Source: Actinomycetospora cinnamomea (lineage in GTDB: Bacteria > Actinomycetota > Actinomycetes > Mycobacteriales > Pseudonocardiaceae). From it: a stretch of 64,000 nucleotides of DNA. Each line of letters opens with the position of its first letter. The stretch's first letter is position 1. Positions 1-8,306 of this stretch are shown in pieces. The stretch is from positions 186,001-250,000 of the forward strand of contig NZ_QEKW01000007.1 in NCBI RefSeq assembly GCF_003096675.1, in the 5' to 3' direction. The position numbers and the translations under genes are program-made. The notes under the pieces are model-generated. The model saw only the letters and a list, made by a program, of their open reading frames with translations, was not told the origin of the DNA and ran no database searches.

Positions 1-2
1 AC

Positions 3-389
3 CTGCAGGGTCTGGTCGACAGCGAGGTCGCGAACAAGAGCGGACTGTCGGGTGGCGTCGTGAAGACGGGCTACGCCGCCGTCAAGAAGGTCAAGCCGGG
101 CATCATCCCCGAGGCGATCGACAAGATGCTCGACGAGTTCGTCGACCAGCTCGAGCCGTTCTGGGCCGCGTACTCCACCGAGACCGGCGGCGACTTCGGC
201 GCTTTCCTGGCCGCGCGCCCGCACGAGGCCTCCGAGGCCCTGCTGTCGGTGACCGACCGACGCGCCGAGCGCAGCAGCCGCGCGGCGATCACCTCGGTCT
301 ACGGCAAGCTGCGCCCGAAGGCCCAGGAGAACGTCGTCGAGGCCCTCCCCGGCCTCGGCACCGTGGTGGAGAAGCACGCGCGCGTCTGA
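3..389 (+). CDS. Conserved hypothetical protein (DUF6918-like), 5' end outside window
   Basis: The reading frame is open from the window edge (first full codon at 3), so the start is missing and 128 C-terminal residues are seen. The internal GTG at 60 could be read as a start, but the residues before it (LVDSEVANKSGLSGG) look like part of the same fold. The protein is soluble, mostly helical by composition, with no membrane segment or signal peptide. The stretch GYAAVKKVKPGIIPEA resembles the small actinobacterial family I remember as DUF6918, whose function is unknown. No operon partner is visible; the next gene begins about 150 bp downstream. Confidence 0.7.
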   Translation: MQGLVDSEVANKSGLSGGVVKTGYAAVKKVKPGIIPEAIDKMLDEFVDQLEPFWAAYSTETGGDFGAFLAARPHEASEALLSVTDRRAERSSRAAITSVYGKLRPKAQENVVEALPGLGTVVEKHARV

Positions 390-542
390 CCTCCCCGCTC
401 CCCCGGCGACGGCCCCGGGTCACGGACCACCCCGAACGGTCCGAGATCCGGGGCCGTCGCGCGTGGTGGCTCCTTGACCTCGAGGACGGTCGAGGTCGCA
501 GGCTCGGTGGATCACAGCACGCACCGAGCCCCGGAGGCCCCG

Positions 543-1172
543 ATGTCCACGCCCGCTCCCTCGCGCTTCCAGGACGCCTACCTCGCCGGCGAGCCGCCGT
601 GGGTGATCGGCGAGCCGCAGCCCGCGGTCGTGGCCGCCGAGTCCGGCGGCCTGCTGCGCGGGCGGGTGCTCGACCTGGGCTGCGGCACGGGCGAGCACAC
701 CGTCCTTCTCGCCGCCCGCGGCTACGACGTCGTCGGCGTGGACTCCGCGCCGGCGGCGCTCGAACGCGCACGGGCGGTCGCCGCCGCCCGCGGCGTCGCG
801 GCGCGCTTCGTCGAGGCCGACGCGCTGGACCCGGCGGGCCTGCGCGGGTTCGACACCGTGCTGGACAGCGCCCTGTTCCACATCTTCGACGCCGCCGATC
901 GGGCACGGTACGCCGACGCACTGCGCGACGTCGTGGTCCCCGGCGGCCGGGTCGTGCTGCTCGGCCTCGCGCCCGGGCCGGCGTTCGGACCCGAGGTGTC
1001 CGACGACGACATCCGCACCGCCTTCTCCCGCCCCGGCTGGACCGTCGAGGAGGTGCGCGAGAGCACCTACCGCGGCCGGGTGCCCGACGAGGAGCAGGCC
1101 GACCTGCTGGACGTGCCGGTCGGCGGGCACGTCGACCTGCCCGCGTGGCTCGCGGTCGCGCGGCGGTTCTGA
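543..1172 (+). CDS. Class I SAM-dependent methyltransferase
   Basis: A 209-residue protein with a clear SAM-binding motif I (VLDLGCGTGEHT, about residues 43-54), an acidic motif after strand 2 (VGVDSAP) and a motif around FVEADALDP. This is the compact Rossmann fold of small-molecule methyltransferases. ATG at 543 is preferred over the earlier in-frame start at 474 because the family consensus begins near here and the upstream codons look non-coding. The substrate cannot be told from sequence. It stands alone, between the DUF6918-like gene and the convergent heme oxygenase. Confidence 0.85.
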   Translation: MSTPAPSRFQDAYLAGEPPWVIGEPQPAVVAAESGGLLRGRVLDLGCGTGEHTVLLAARGYDVVGVDSAPAALERARAVAAARGVAARFVEADALDPAGLRGFDTVLDSALFHIFDAADRARYADALRDVVVPGGRVVLLGLAPGPAFGPEVSDDDIRTAFSRPGWTVEEVRESTYRGRVPDEEQADLLDVPVGGHVDLPAWLAVARRF

Positions 1173-1188
1173 CAGTGCGTCGGGCGGT

Positions 1189-1230
1189 GGGGGCTCGGGC
1201 GGCGGGGGCTCGGGCGGCAGGGGCTCAGGC
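1189..1230. repeat. Short 15-bp tandem repeat at the methyltransferase/heme oxygenase junction
   Basis: A G-rich 15-bp unit (GGGGGCTCGGGCGGC) occurs twice perfectly (1189-1203 and 1204-1218), with a partial third copy running into the last codons of the convergent heme oxygenase gene. It lies between two converging stop codons. It may be a slippage product or part of a termination region. Confidence 0.6.
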
Positions 1231-1884
1231 CGCGAGGTGCTCCGGCGGCACGGTGCCGGCGAGCTCGGCGAGCATCGCGATGTTGAGCTCGAAGGCGTGG
1301 CACGCCTCGTCGGCGATGCGGGCGCGCTCGACGTCGTCCCAGGCGGCGGCGTCGAGCAGTGAGCGGTAGTGCGTGCGGAACAGGGGGACCGGGCCGAGCG
1401 CGCTGAAGTCGTAGAACCGTGAGCCGTCGCCGGTCACCCCGTAGGTGCGCCGCAGCAGCCCGCGTACGGCCTGCCCGCCGGCGAGGTCGCCGAGGTAGCG
1501 CGTGTAGTGGTGGGCGACCCAGCCGCCGGGCCACCGGTCGACCGTGTCCCGGATGCGGTCGACGTAGGTCGCGGTGGCGGGCAGCGGGGTGAGGTCGTCG
1601 GCCCAGGCGGGCCCGCGGAGGAACGCGAGGTCGGCGGCGAGGGCGTCGCGCCGGCGCAGCGCGTCGACGGCGAACCCGCCGACCACCGGGTCGTCGCCGA
1701 AGCGGTCGGCCCCGTCCTCGAGCGCGCCGTAGACGTGCCAGTACTGGGTCACCAGCGTCGCGTAGTCGTCCAGCGCGAGCCGCCCGCCGAGCAGGGCCTC
1801 CATGTAGGTCGAGTGGTGCGCACGCTCGTGGGCCGCGGCGGTCGCGCGACGCAGGACCTGGGAGAAGGGCTGGTGCTCGCTCAC
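1225..1884 (-). CDS. hmuO: Biliverdin-producing heme oxygenase
   Basis: Cytosolic all-helical enzyme that opens heme to biliverdin, CO and free iron, normally to use heme as an iron source. The 219 residues match the usual bacterial length. The proximal heme ligand region is visible (AAHERAHH, His19), as is the distal helix signature GDLAGGQ (about 132-138), where this family normally has GDLSGGQ. The GTG start has GGAGG about 7 nt upstream. An IdeR/DtxR-type box lies about 60 bp upstream of the start and a TAGTGT -10-like hexamer sits between, so iron repression is expected. No heme transporter gene is adjacent. Confidence 0.93.
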   Translation of the reverse strand: MSEHQPFSQVLRRATAAAHERAHHSTYMEALLGGRLALDDYATLVTQYWHVYGALEDGADRFGDDPVVGGFAVDALRRRDALAADLAFLRGPAWADDLTPLPATATYVDRIRDTVDRWPGGWVAHHYTRYLGDLAGGQAVRGLLRRTYGVTGDGSRFYDFSALGPVPLFRTHYRSLLDAAAWDDVERARIADEACHAFELNIAMLAELAGTVPPEHLAA

Positions 1885-1941
1885 GGTCCGCCTCCGGTGT
1901 CGCTGGGCCCACCGGGGACGACACTAGGGTCCGGCGGCGAG

Positions 1942-1960
1942 TAAGGCTACCCTCACCTCG
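1942..1960. promoter_or_regulatory. Iron box (IdeR/DtxR-type operator)
   Basis: TAAGGCTACCCTCACCTCG matches the actinobacterial iron-box consensus TWAGGTTAGSCTWACCTWA at 14 of 19 positions, including both AGG/CCT arms. It lies in the 111-bp space between the divergent heme oxygenase (start 1884) and SDR gene (start 1996). Iron-loaded IdeR would be expected to repress hmuO here. The box is also close to the SDR start, so that gene may be affected too. Confidence 0.75.
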
Positions 1961-1995
1961 TCGGCGCTTCCCGGGACTCGCCAGGCTGCCGGGCC

Positions 1996-2853
1996 GTGCG
2001 GGTCGCGGTGACGGGAGCGGGCGGGTTCGTCGGCCGCGCGGTGGTGTCGGCGCTCGTGGCCGCCGGGCACGAGGTCGTGGGCTTGGTGCGGTCGCATCCT
2101 GCGGCCGGGATGCGGATCGCCGACCTCGACCGGCCCGCCTCGCTCGCCGACGCGCTGGCCGGCGTGGACGGGGTGTGCCACCTGGGCGCCGTGGTTCGGG
2201 TGCGCGCGTCACTCACCGACCCGCTCGGCACCTGGCGCACCAACCTCGGCGGCACCCTCGCCGTGCTCGAGGCCCTCCCCCGCGGCACGCGCCTGGTGCT
2301 CGCCTCCACCGCGGCGGTCGGCGACGGTCTCCCCGACCATCCCTACGGGTCGTCGAAGCTCGCGGCGGAGTGGGCGGTCCGGGACGCGGCTCCCGCCCGC
2401 GGGCTGGGCGCGGTGGTCCTGCGCCTGGCCAACGTCGCGGGTCCGGGCGACGCCGACCCGACCCGGCTGGTCCCGGCCATCCTCGGGGCCGCTCTCGAGG
2501 GCACGGAGTTCACCGTGAACGGCGACGGCTCGGCCGTCCGGGACCTCGTGCACGTCGCGGACGTCGCCGAGGCCTTCGTCGCGGCGCTCGGGGCCGCGGA
2601 GCCGGGCCGGCACCGGACGCTCCCGATCGGTAGCGGGCGGCCGGTCGCCGTCCGCGACGTCATCGCGGCTGCGGAGCGGGCCACCGGTCGGCCGGTGGCC
2701 GTCCGTCACCGCGAGGCCGCTCCCGAGCCGCAGGCCGTCGTCGTCGACCCCGTGCCGGCGCGCGACGAGCTCGGCTGGGTGCCGCGGCGCTCGGCGATCG
2801 ACCGGATCGTCGGGGACGCGTGGGCCGAGAGGGCGGCCGCACAGCAATGGTGA
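1996..2853 (+). CDS. NAD-dependent epimerase/dehydratase (extended SDR family)
   Basis: A 285-residue Rossmann protein. The N-terminal dinucleotide motif TGAGGFVG (about 6-13) follows the extended-SDR GxxGxxG pattern. The catalytic pair YxxxK is seen as YGSSK (about 117-121), and a conserved Asn-containing strand LRLANVAGPGD follows. Length and motifs fit UDP-sugar epimerase/4,6-dehydratase-like enzymes; the substrate is not predictable. The GTG start is only 36 bp from the iron box and has no strong ribosome-binding site. The gene shares its promoter region with the divergent heme oxygenase. Confidence 0.85.
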   Translation: MRVAVTGAGGFVGRAVVSALVAAGHEVVGLVRSHPAAGMRIADLDRPASLADALAGVDGVCHLGAVVRVRASLTDPLGTWRTNLGGTLAVLEALPRGTRLVLASTAAVGDGLPDHPYGSSKLAAEWAVRDAAPARGLGAVVLRLANVAGPGDADPTRLVPAILGAALEGTEFTVNGDGSAVRDLVHVADVAEAFVAALGAAEPGRHRTLPIGSGRPVAVRDVIAAAERATGRPVAVRHREAAPEPQAVVVDPVPARDELGWVPRRSAIDRIVGDAWAERAAAQQW

Positions 2854-2909
2854 CGTCCGGCAGGGCCTTCGCCGTGCGGATCGCCATGTGCACCCACGGG
2901 GCCGTCGTC

Positions 2910-4796
2910 TCAGAAGGGTGGGTCGTCGGGCAGGCCGTGGCGGTGGGGCGGTCGGGGGTGGGGGGTGGGTGGTGGCGCGGGGGGTCCTCCGGTGTCGGGG
3001 TAGGGGTCGTTGATCCAGATCGGTGCGTCGTCGGTGGCGGGCTGATCGGGGGTGGTGTTCGAGCGGCACTGGCCGGGGGCGGGGTCGGGGAGGTCGGGGC
3101 GTACCGGTTGTGGGGGTTGGCGGTAGGTGTGGCCGGTGGGGCTGGTCCAGGTGAAGTCGCCGGGGGCGGTCTGTTCGAGGTGCCAGCCGGGGGCGTGTTT
3201 GAGGTGGTGGTCGTGGGGACAGACCGGGCCGAGGTTGACCTCGAGGGTCTGGCCGCCGGCGGCCACGGCGAGGGTGTGGTCGAGGTCGGCCACGAGGGCC
3301 GAGGCCCGGCACGGGGGGAACACGCAGCTGCGGTCGCGTATCTGGATCCAGCGGGCCAGGGCCGGGGACGGGACGCGGCGCGCGGTCTGTTCGGGGGTGC
3401 GGGGGTCGGGTGGGGACCATGCGCGGAGCTGGTGGTGCAGCTCGTCGAGGACCTCGCTCCAGCCCGGGTGGTCGTCGGGGCGCAGCCGGGCCAGTGCCGC
3501 GGCGTCGATGTGCATCTCGAGGACCGGGCGGGGGGTGATCGGTGCGTCGTCGGCGGGGGTGGTGGCGTAGCCGCGGGGCCGGCGCCGCGGCAGGAGCGCG
3601 GCGATCGGCAGGCCGTGGGGGTCGGTGACCGCGACCCGCCATTGGGCGGTGCACAGCTGGCGGACGAAGTGGCGGGCCAGGGGTGCGTGCACGACGCCGT
3701 GGCCGGGCATCATCGCCGGCTTCTCGTCGAGCCCGAGCAGCGTGGCCAGCCCGACCCGCAACTCGATGCGCGAGCGCCGGGTGCCCCCACCTCGACCCCG
3801 GGAGGCAGCCGTCCCGGCGGGTTCGGCGGGCTCGGCGGGCTCGGCGGGTTCGGCGGGCTCGGCGGGCTCGGCGCGTGGGTCGCGCTCGGCCGGCTGGTCG
3901 GACTGGTCCGGTGGGCCGTCGGTGGGTGCGTCGGGGTGGGGTCGGTGGATGTGTTGGGGGGCGGGGCGGCCGCGGTGGTCGCTGGGATCGGCGGCGGCGA
4001 CGACGGCGGCGACGAGGGCCTCGTCGTCGAGCCCGGCGGTGCGGGGGCGCAGCAGGGCGAGGTAGACATCGGCGCGGATGGTGTCGATCAGCCCGGGGTG
4101 GCCGGCGGCCTTGGCCCGCAGGGCGAGGGTCTCGACATGGGCGATCGAGCGGGCGGCGGCGTCGAGGGGCAGGTCGAGCCCGGAGAGGTTGACCGTGCCG
4201 GCCTCGGTGCGCCGGGACCGGACCCGGCGTTGGCGACGGGTGTTGTCGTAGAGCCGGGCCGCCCAGCCGGGGTCGATGGCGGTGGCCAGCTGCTGGAGGC
4301 GCTCGACCAGCCCCGACAGGGTCAGCCGCGGGGCATCGGGCAGTACCCGGCGCACCACCCGGGCGGCGTGCTCGGCCGACAGCGAGGAGGTCCAGGTGAT
4401 GCACAACCGGACCCGGTCGGTGTCGATGCGCCCGGCGTCCCAGGCCGCCCACAGCGGCGGGATGGCCGCGATCGCGGTGTCGGCCTGCCCGAGCAGCTTG
4501 CTCACCCGGGTGCGGGACTCGACCAGCGCGGCGCGTAGCTCGTCGGCGCTGAACTCGCCGTAGCCCTCCCGGCGCCCGCCGGGGCGGTCGGGGTCGGCCA
4601 GCGCGGCCTCGCGGGCGGCCAGGGCGAACCGGGCCTCGTGGTGGGAGAGCTGGCGGCGCCAGGCCCGGGCCAGGGTCACCGCGTCGTGCGGGGACACCGC
4701 CCTCGGGTCGACCTGCTCCAACAGGGCACCCAGCGCCGCGCCGGGGGGCGTCGTGGCAATCCCCTCGGGCAACGATGCGAACACCTGTTCGATCAC
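2910..4796 (-). CDS. DUF222 / HNH endonuclease domain protein (13E12-type)
   Basis: A 628-residue protein with the DUF222 helical region over roughly residues 20-300 and a C-terminal HNH nuclease motif over about 490-545 (RDRSCVFPPC, then LVADLDHTLAVAAGG, then CPHDHHLKH). It belongs to the abundant actinobacterial REP13E12-like family, whose physiological role is unclear. A low-complexity linker of repeated Ala-Glu-Pro triplets (about residues 314-335) is encoded by near-perfect 9-bp tandem repeats at 3817-3876. The C-terminus is very rich in Pro, Arg and Asp. Members are often multicopy and serve as recombination targets. Confidence 0.9.
   Translation of the reverse strand: MIEQVFASLPEGIATTPPGAALGALLEQVDPRAVSPHDAVTLARAWRRQLSHHEARFALAAREAALADPDRPGGRREGYGEFSADELRAALVESRTRVSKLLGQADTAIAAIPPLWAAWDAGRIDTDRVRLCITWTSSLSAEHAARVVRRVLPDAPRLTLSGLVERLQQLATAIDPGWAARLYDNTRRQRRVRSRRTEAGTVNLSGLDLPLDAAARSIAHVETLALRAKAAGHPGLIDTIRADVYLALLRPRTAGLDDEALVAAVVAAADPSDHRGRPAPQHIHRPHPDAPTDGPPDQSDQPAERDPRAEPAEPAEPAEPAEPAEPAGTAASRGRGGGTRRSRIELRVGLATLLGLDEKPAMMPGHGVVHAPLARHFVRQLCTAQWRVAVTDPHGLPIAALLPRRRPRGYATTPADDAPITPRPVLEMHIDAAALARLRPDDHPGWSEVLDELHHQLRAWSPPDPRTPEQTARRVPSPALARWIQIRDRSCVFPPCRASALVADLDHTLAVAAGGQTLEVNLGPVCPHDHHLKHAPGWHLEQTAPGDFTWTSPTGHTYRQPPQPVRPDLPDPAPGQCRSNTTPDQPATDDAPIWINDPYPDTGGPPAPPPTPHPRPPHRHGLPDDPPF
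3817..3876. repeat. 9-bp tandem repeats inside the DUF222/HNH gene
   Basis: About six to seven consecutive copies of a 9-bp unit (GGCTCGGCG, with GGTTCGGCG variants) encode the Glu-Pro-Ala linker on the minus strand. The unit is a multiple of three, so copy-number change would alter linker length without breaking the frame. Confidence 0.8.
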
Positions 4797-5095
4797 GACC
4801 GCAGACTATCGCCACCCCCCGACAACGACGGCCCACCGGCCGCCCTCGGCGGTCGGGTGAGGCCGGGATCGCTGCCGAGGGCGAGGACGGCGACGCCCTC
4901 CGACCGAGGCCACGACGGCACAGATCGCGGGCCGTACCTGCACGTCGACGGCCAGGACATCGTTGCGCCCGGGCCACCCGAGGGGATCTCCGACTGAGGC
5001 CGAGGTCGGACTTCCCCAGCCCGCCACGCTCGCCCCGCACAAGCCCGAGCACTGACTCGGCCACCAGTGTCGGGGGGTGGCCCTACCTTACGGTC
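4797..5095. other. Intergenic region with no recognised gene
   Basis: This 299-bp space separates the divergent DUF222/HNH gene and the pyridoxamine-phosphate-oxidase-like gene and should hold both promoters. I see no convincing -35/-10 pair, hairpin or RNA motif. Open frames crossing it look like composition artefacts. Confidence 0.5.
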
Positions 5096-5587
5096 ATGGC
5101 TCTCTGGACCGACTTCGCCACCGCCGCGCCCCGCATCGCCGAGGTCTTCGCCCGTCGCCACGCCGCCGCGGGCAACCTGTGCATGCTCGGGACGCTGCGT
5201 CCCGACGGCTGGCCGCGCATCAGCCCGATGGAGCCCCGCTTCCTCGAGGGCGACCTGTGGCTGGTGGGCATGCCCGGCACGGCGAAGTTCGCCGACCTGC
5301 AGCGCGATCCCCGCTTCACGCTGCACACGGCGACGGTCGACGCCCAGGTCACCCAGGGCGACGCGAAGATCTGGGGCCGGGTCGAGGACGTGCGCGACGA
5401 GGCCCTGCACCAGCGCTTCGCCGAGGCCGTGTACTCCGAGATCGGGCTCGACCTGCGCGGCCAGCCGTTCGATCCGTTCTACCGTGCCGACGTCGTCGGG
5501 GCCGCGTCGGTGGCCGTCGGGGACGACCACATGGACGTGACCACGTGGCGCGAGGGCGGGGAGGAGACGGTGCTCCGGAAGCACTGA
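5096..5587 (+). CDS. Pyridoxamine 5'-phosphate oxidase family protein
   Basis: A 163-residue split-barrel flavin/F420-type protein. The N-terminal part NLCMLGTLRPDGWPRISPMEP followed by GDLWLVGMPGTAKFADLQRDPRFTLH is the typical beta-barrel core, with the basic residues that contact FMN or F420 phosphate. The ATG at 5096 begins the family consensus; longer in-frame extensions lack sequence typical of the fold. The substrate is unknown; such actinobacterial proteins range from heme-binding to F420-dependent reductases. It converges on the deacetylase gene 10 bp downstream. Confidence 0.85.
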   Translation: MALWTDFATAAPRIAEVFARRHAAAGNLCMLGTLRPDGWPRISPMEPRFLEGDLWLVGMPGTAKFADLQRDPRFTLHTATVDAQVTQGDAKIWGRVEDVRDEALHQRFAEAVYSEIGLDLRGQPFDPFYRADVVGAASVAVGDDHMDVTTWREGGEETVLRKH

Positions 5588-5596
5588 GCCCGAGAG

Positions 5597-6472
5597 TCAG
5601 TTCGGGAACGTGAACGCGTACCCCTGCTCCTGCAGCCACGGCAGCAGTTGCCGCACGGCCTCGACGGTCTGCTCGCGCGGCCCGCCGCCGTCGTGGAACA
5701 GGATGATCGCGCCGGGGTGCACCGACTGCTTGACGCTGTTGACGATCGCGTCGACGCCGGGCTGGGTCCAGTCGAGGGTGTCGACCGACCAGCCGAGGGG
5801 GCGCATGCCGGTGCGCGCCGACATCTCGTCGAGGATGGGGGTCCATGCGCCCTCGGGCGCACGGAAATAGTCGATCGGCGCGGGCGGGTCGAACACCGTG
5901 GCCAATGAGGTGCGGCTGAAGTCGAGCTGCCGGCCCATGAGGTCGGTCTCGTGGTAGCCGACCGTCGCGTCGTGGGTCATCGTGTGGTCGCAGAGCCGGT
6001 GCCCCTCGGCCGCCACCCGGTGCACCATCTCGGTGTGCGCGGCCGCCTGGTTGCCGACCATGCAGAAGGTTGCGGGCGCCCGGTACTGGGCGAGCAGGTC
6101 GAGCACCTGCGGGGTGTACACGTTGTTCGGCCCGTCGTCGAACGTCAGCGCGACCGTCGGGCGCTCTGTCGTCGTCGAGGTGACGGTCAGACGTGTGGAC
6201 GTGATGGCCGGGCGCGCGACGCCCGGCATGCCGCGTGCGGGGGCGTCCTCAGCGGTGCGCGCCCGGATGCCGGACGGGGACGCGACGGCCGGTCCGGCGC
6301 TCGTGGCCAGCACGGCGGACGTCCGCGTGTCGGCGAGCACCACCACTGCGACCCCGACGATCAGGCCGACCGTCGTGAGGAGTCCGGCCCAGCGATAGAT
6401 GTAGGGCGGACTCACGATCTGGCGCAGGATGATGCGCTGCCGAGGAGTGAGCATTCGTCTCTGCCGTCCCAT
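5597..6472 (-). CDS. Polysaccharide deacetylase (NodB domain), membrane-anchored
   Basis: A 291-residue type II membrane protein. A basic N-terminus is followed by one membrane helix (about residues 29-48), then an extracytoplasmic NodB domain. All five carbohydrate esterase 4 motifs are readable: TFDDGP (Asp112, Asp113), HTMTHD (metal ligands His163 and His167), RAPEG, DTLDW and HDGGG. It should remove N-acetyl groups from a cell-wall or secreted polysaccharide in a metal-dependent way. Two ATGs, at 6472 and six codons later, are possible starts. Confidence 0.92.
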   Translation of the reverse strand: MGRQRRMLTPRQRIILRQIVSPPYIYRWAGLLTTVGLIVGVAVVVLADTRTSAVLATSAGPAVASPSGIRARTAEDAPARGMPGVARPAITSTRLTVTSTTTERPTVALTFDDGPNNVYTPQVLDLLAQYRAPATFCMVGNQAAAHTEMVHRVAAEGHRLCDHTMTHDATVGYHETDLMGRQLDFSRTSLATVFDPPAPIDYFRAPEGAWTPILDEMSARTGMRPLGWSVDTLDWTQPGVDAIVNSVKQSVHPGAIILFHDGGGPREQTVEAVRQLLPWLQEQGYAFTFPN

Positions 6473-6652
6473 CAGTCACAGGCATCACAGGAGTCACAGC
6501 GTCGGACACCATAGAGCGCCGGTGGAGTGAGCCGCGAGTGAACCCTGCAGGTCTGATCGAGTGAATGTCGTGTCCGGCCCGCGACCGGGCCCCGGACGAT
6601 CCGCGCAGGGGCCGTTCGTATGCCGTGAGGCCGGCCTGGGAAGACCCCGCGG

Positions 6653-8293
6653 GTGAAGAAGCTGATCAACGACCCCGCCCGCGTCGTCGCCGAGTCCCTC
6701 ACCGGCGTCGCCCGAGCCACCGAGGGCGCCGCGCTCGTCGACGGCCACCAGGTGCTCGTGCGCACCGCCCGGGACGAGGGGCGGGTGGCGGTGCTCTCCG
6801 GCGGGGGGTCCGGCCACGAGCCCGCGTTCAGCGGCTACCTCGGCCCCGGGCACCTGGACGGCGCCGTGTGCGGCGAGGTCTTCGCCTCACCGGGCGTCGA
6901 CGCCGTCCTCGCCGGCATCCGCGCCGTCGACGCCCCGACGCTGCTCGTGGTCATGAACTACACCGGCGACCGGCTGAACTTCGGGCTCGCGGCCCAGCTC
7001 GCCCGCGCGGAGGGCCGCGAGTGCGCGATGGTCACGGTCGCCGACGACGTCGCCCTCGACGCCGACGACCACGTCACCGCGGGACGCCGTGGGCTCGTGG
7101 GCACGGTCCTGGTGACGAAGGTGGCGGGGGCCGCGGCGGCCGCCGGGTGGTCGTTGGACAAGGTCACCGTGGCGGCGGAGGACGCGGCGCGGGCGGTGGG
7201 CACGATGGGCCTCGCGCTGTCCCCGGCAACGGTGCCGGGCGGCGAAGCCGGCTTCTCCCTCGGCGAGCAGGAGATCGAGATCGGGCTCGGCATCCACGGG
7301 GAGCCGGGCGTGCGACGGGAGTCGCTGCGTCCCGCCGACGAGCTGGTGGACGAGCTGGTCGAGACGGTGTGCGCCGATCGCGGCATCGGCGACGGTGACC
7401 GGGTCGTCGTCCTCGTCAACGGCACGGGAGCCACGCCGCCGATGGAGCTCTCGATCGTGCTGCGCCGGGTCGTGGAGAACCTCGGCGGTCGGGGCGTGCG
7501 GGTCGAGCGCTGCTGGTCGGGCACCTTCCTCTCGTCGATCGACATGGCCGGCGTCTCGGTGGCGTTGCTGCCCGTCGACGACGAGCGCCTCGAGCTGATC
7601 GACGCGCCGGCCCGGTCGGCGGGCTGGCCGTCGGGATCGGGGCGCTTGTCGGGCCCGGCGTCGGAGCCCGTGCCGACCATCGCGGTGGCCGAGGACTCGC
7701 AGGTCCGCTCCGGGGACGGCACGGGGCGTCTGCGTGCGGCCGTCGAGGCGGTCTGCCGCGCGGTGCAGGACGCCGAGGAGCACCTCACCGAGCTCGACGC
7801 CGCGACCGGCGACGGCGACCTGGGCACCTCGTTGACCCGCGGGGCGACCGGAGTACTCGAGGACCTCGACACGACCGACCTCGACGACCCCGTCGCGACG
7901 CTGCGCGCGGTCGCCGCGTCCGTGCGGCGCGCCATCGGTGGCACCTCGGGCCCGCTGCTCGCCACGGCGCTCCTGCACGCGGCCGAGCACCTCGACGCCG
8001 CCGGCAGCTCCGACGAGACGCTGCGCGCGGCGGCCGACGGGATCGCCGACCTCGGCGGTGCGCGCCGCGGTGACCGCACCCTGCTCGACGCCCTCTACCC
8101 CGCCGCCGACGAGCTCGCGTCGTCCGGGTCGATGTCTTCCGCGGCCTCGGCCGCCGCCGACGGCGCCGAGGCGACCGCGAGCATGACCGCGCGCCGCGGC
8201 CGCTCGAGCTACCTGGGCGAGCGCGCCCACGGGCACCCGGACGCCGGCGCCGAGGCGGTCGCGGTGGTCCTGCGCGCGCTGGCCGGGGCCTGA
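6653..8293 (+). CDS. Dihydroxyacetone kinase family protein (DAK1-DAK2 fusion)
   Basis: A 546-residue single-chain kinase. The DAK1 part (about 1-330) has the substrate-binding segment SGGGSGHEPAFSGY and the covalent hemiaminal His at GIHGEPG (His215). The DAK2 part (about 350-546) has the ATP/Mg site ATGDGDLGTSL, then GGTSGPL, RRGDRTLLDAL and GRSSYLGERAHGHPDAGA. The fused architecture indicates ATP-dependent phosphorylation of dihydroxyacetone or a related short ketose, not PTS-dependent phosphorylation. C4 sugars such as erythrulose are an alternative substrate. It ends 13 bp from the convergent GntR regulator, so a regulatory link is only possible. Confidence 0.9.
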   Translation: MKKLINDPARVVAESLTGVARATEGAALVDGHQVLVRTARDEGRVAVLSGGGSGHEPAFSGYLGPGHLDGAVCGEVFASPGVDAVLAGIRAVDAPTLLVVMNYTGDRLNFGLAAQLARAEGRECAMVTVADDVALDADDHVTAGRRGLVGTVLVTKVAGAAAAAGWSLDKVTVAAEDAARAVGTMGLALSPATVPGGEAGFSLGEQEIEIGLGIHGEPGVRRESLRPADELVDELVETVCADRGIGDGDRVVVLVNGTGATPPMELSIVLRRVVENLGGRGVRVERCWSGTFLSSIDMAGVSVALLPVDDERLELIDAPARSAGWPSGSGRLSGPASEPVPTIAVAEDSQVRSGDGTGRLRAAVEAVCRAVQDAEEHLTELDAATGDGDLGTSLTRGATGVLEDLDTTDLDDPVATLRAVAASVRRAIGGTSGPLLATALLHAAEHLDAAGSSDETLRAAADGIADLGGARRGDRTLLDALYPAADELASSGSMSSAASAAADGAEATASMTARRGRSSYLGERAHGHPDAGAEAVAVVLRALAGA

Positions 8294-8306
8294 TCTCCCC
8301 CGCCGG

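Noticed and set aside
2820-4538. 572-codon plus-strand frame opposite the DUF222/HNH gene
   Set aside because: Gly/Val-rich antisense shadow without motifs; the minus-strand frame carries complete DUF222 and HNH signatures.
2209-5064. Very long open frame on the minus strand across the DUF222/HNH gene
   Set aside because: It is an Arg/Pro-rich mirror of the real 628-residue gene in another frame, an artefact of high third-position GC. No domain is readable.
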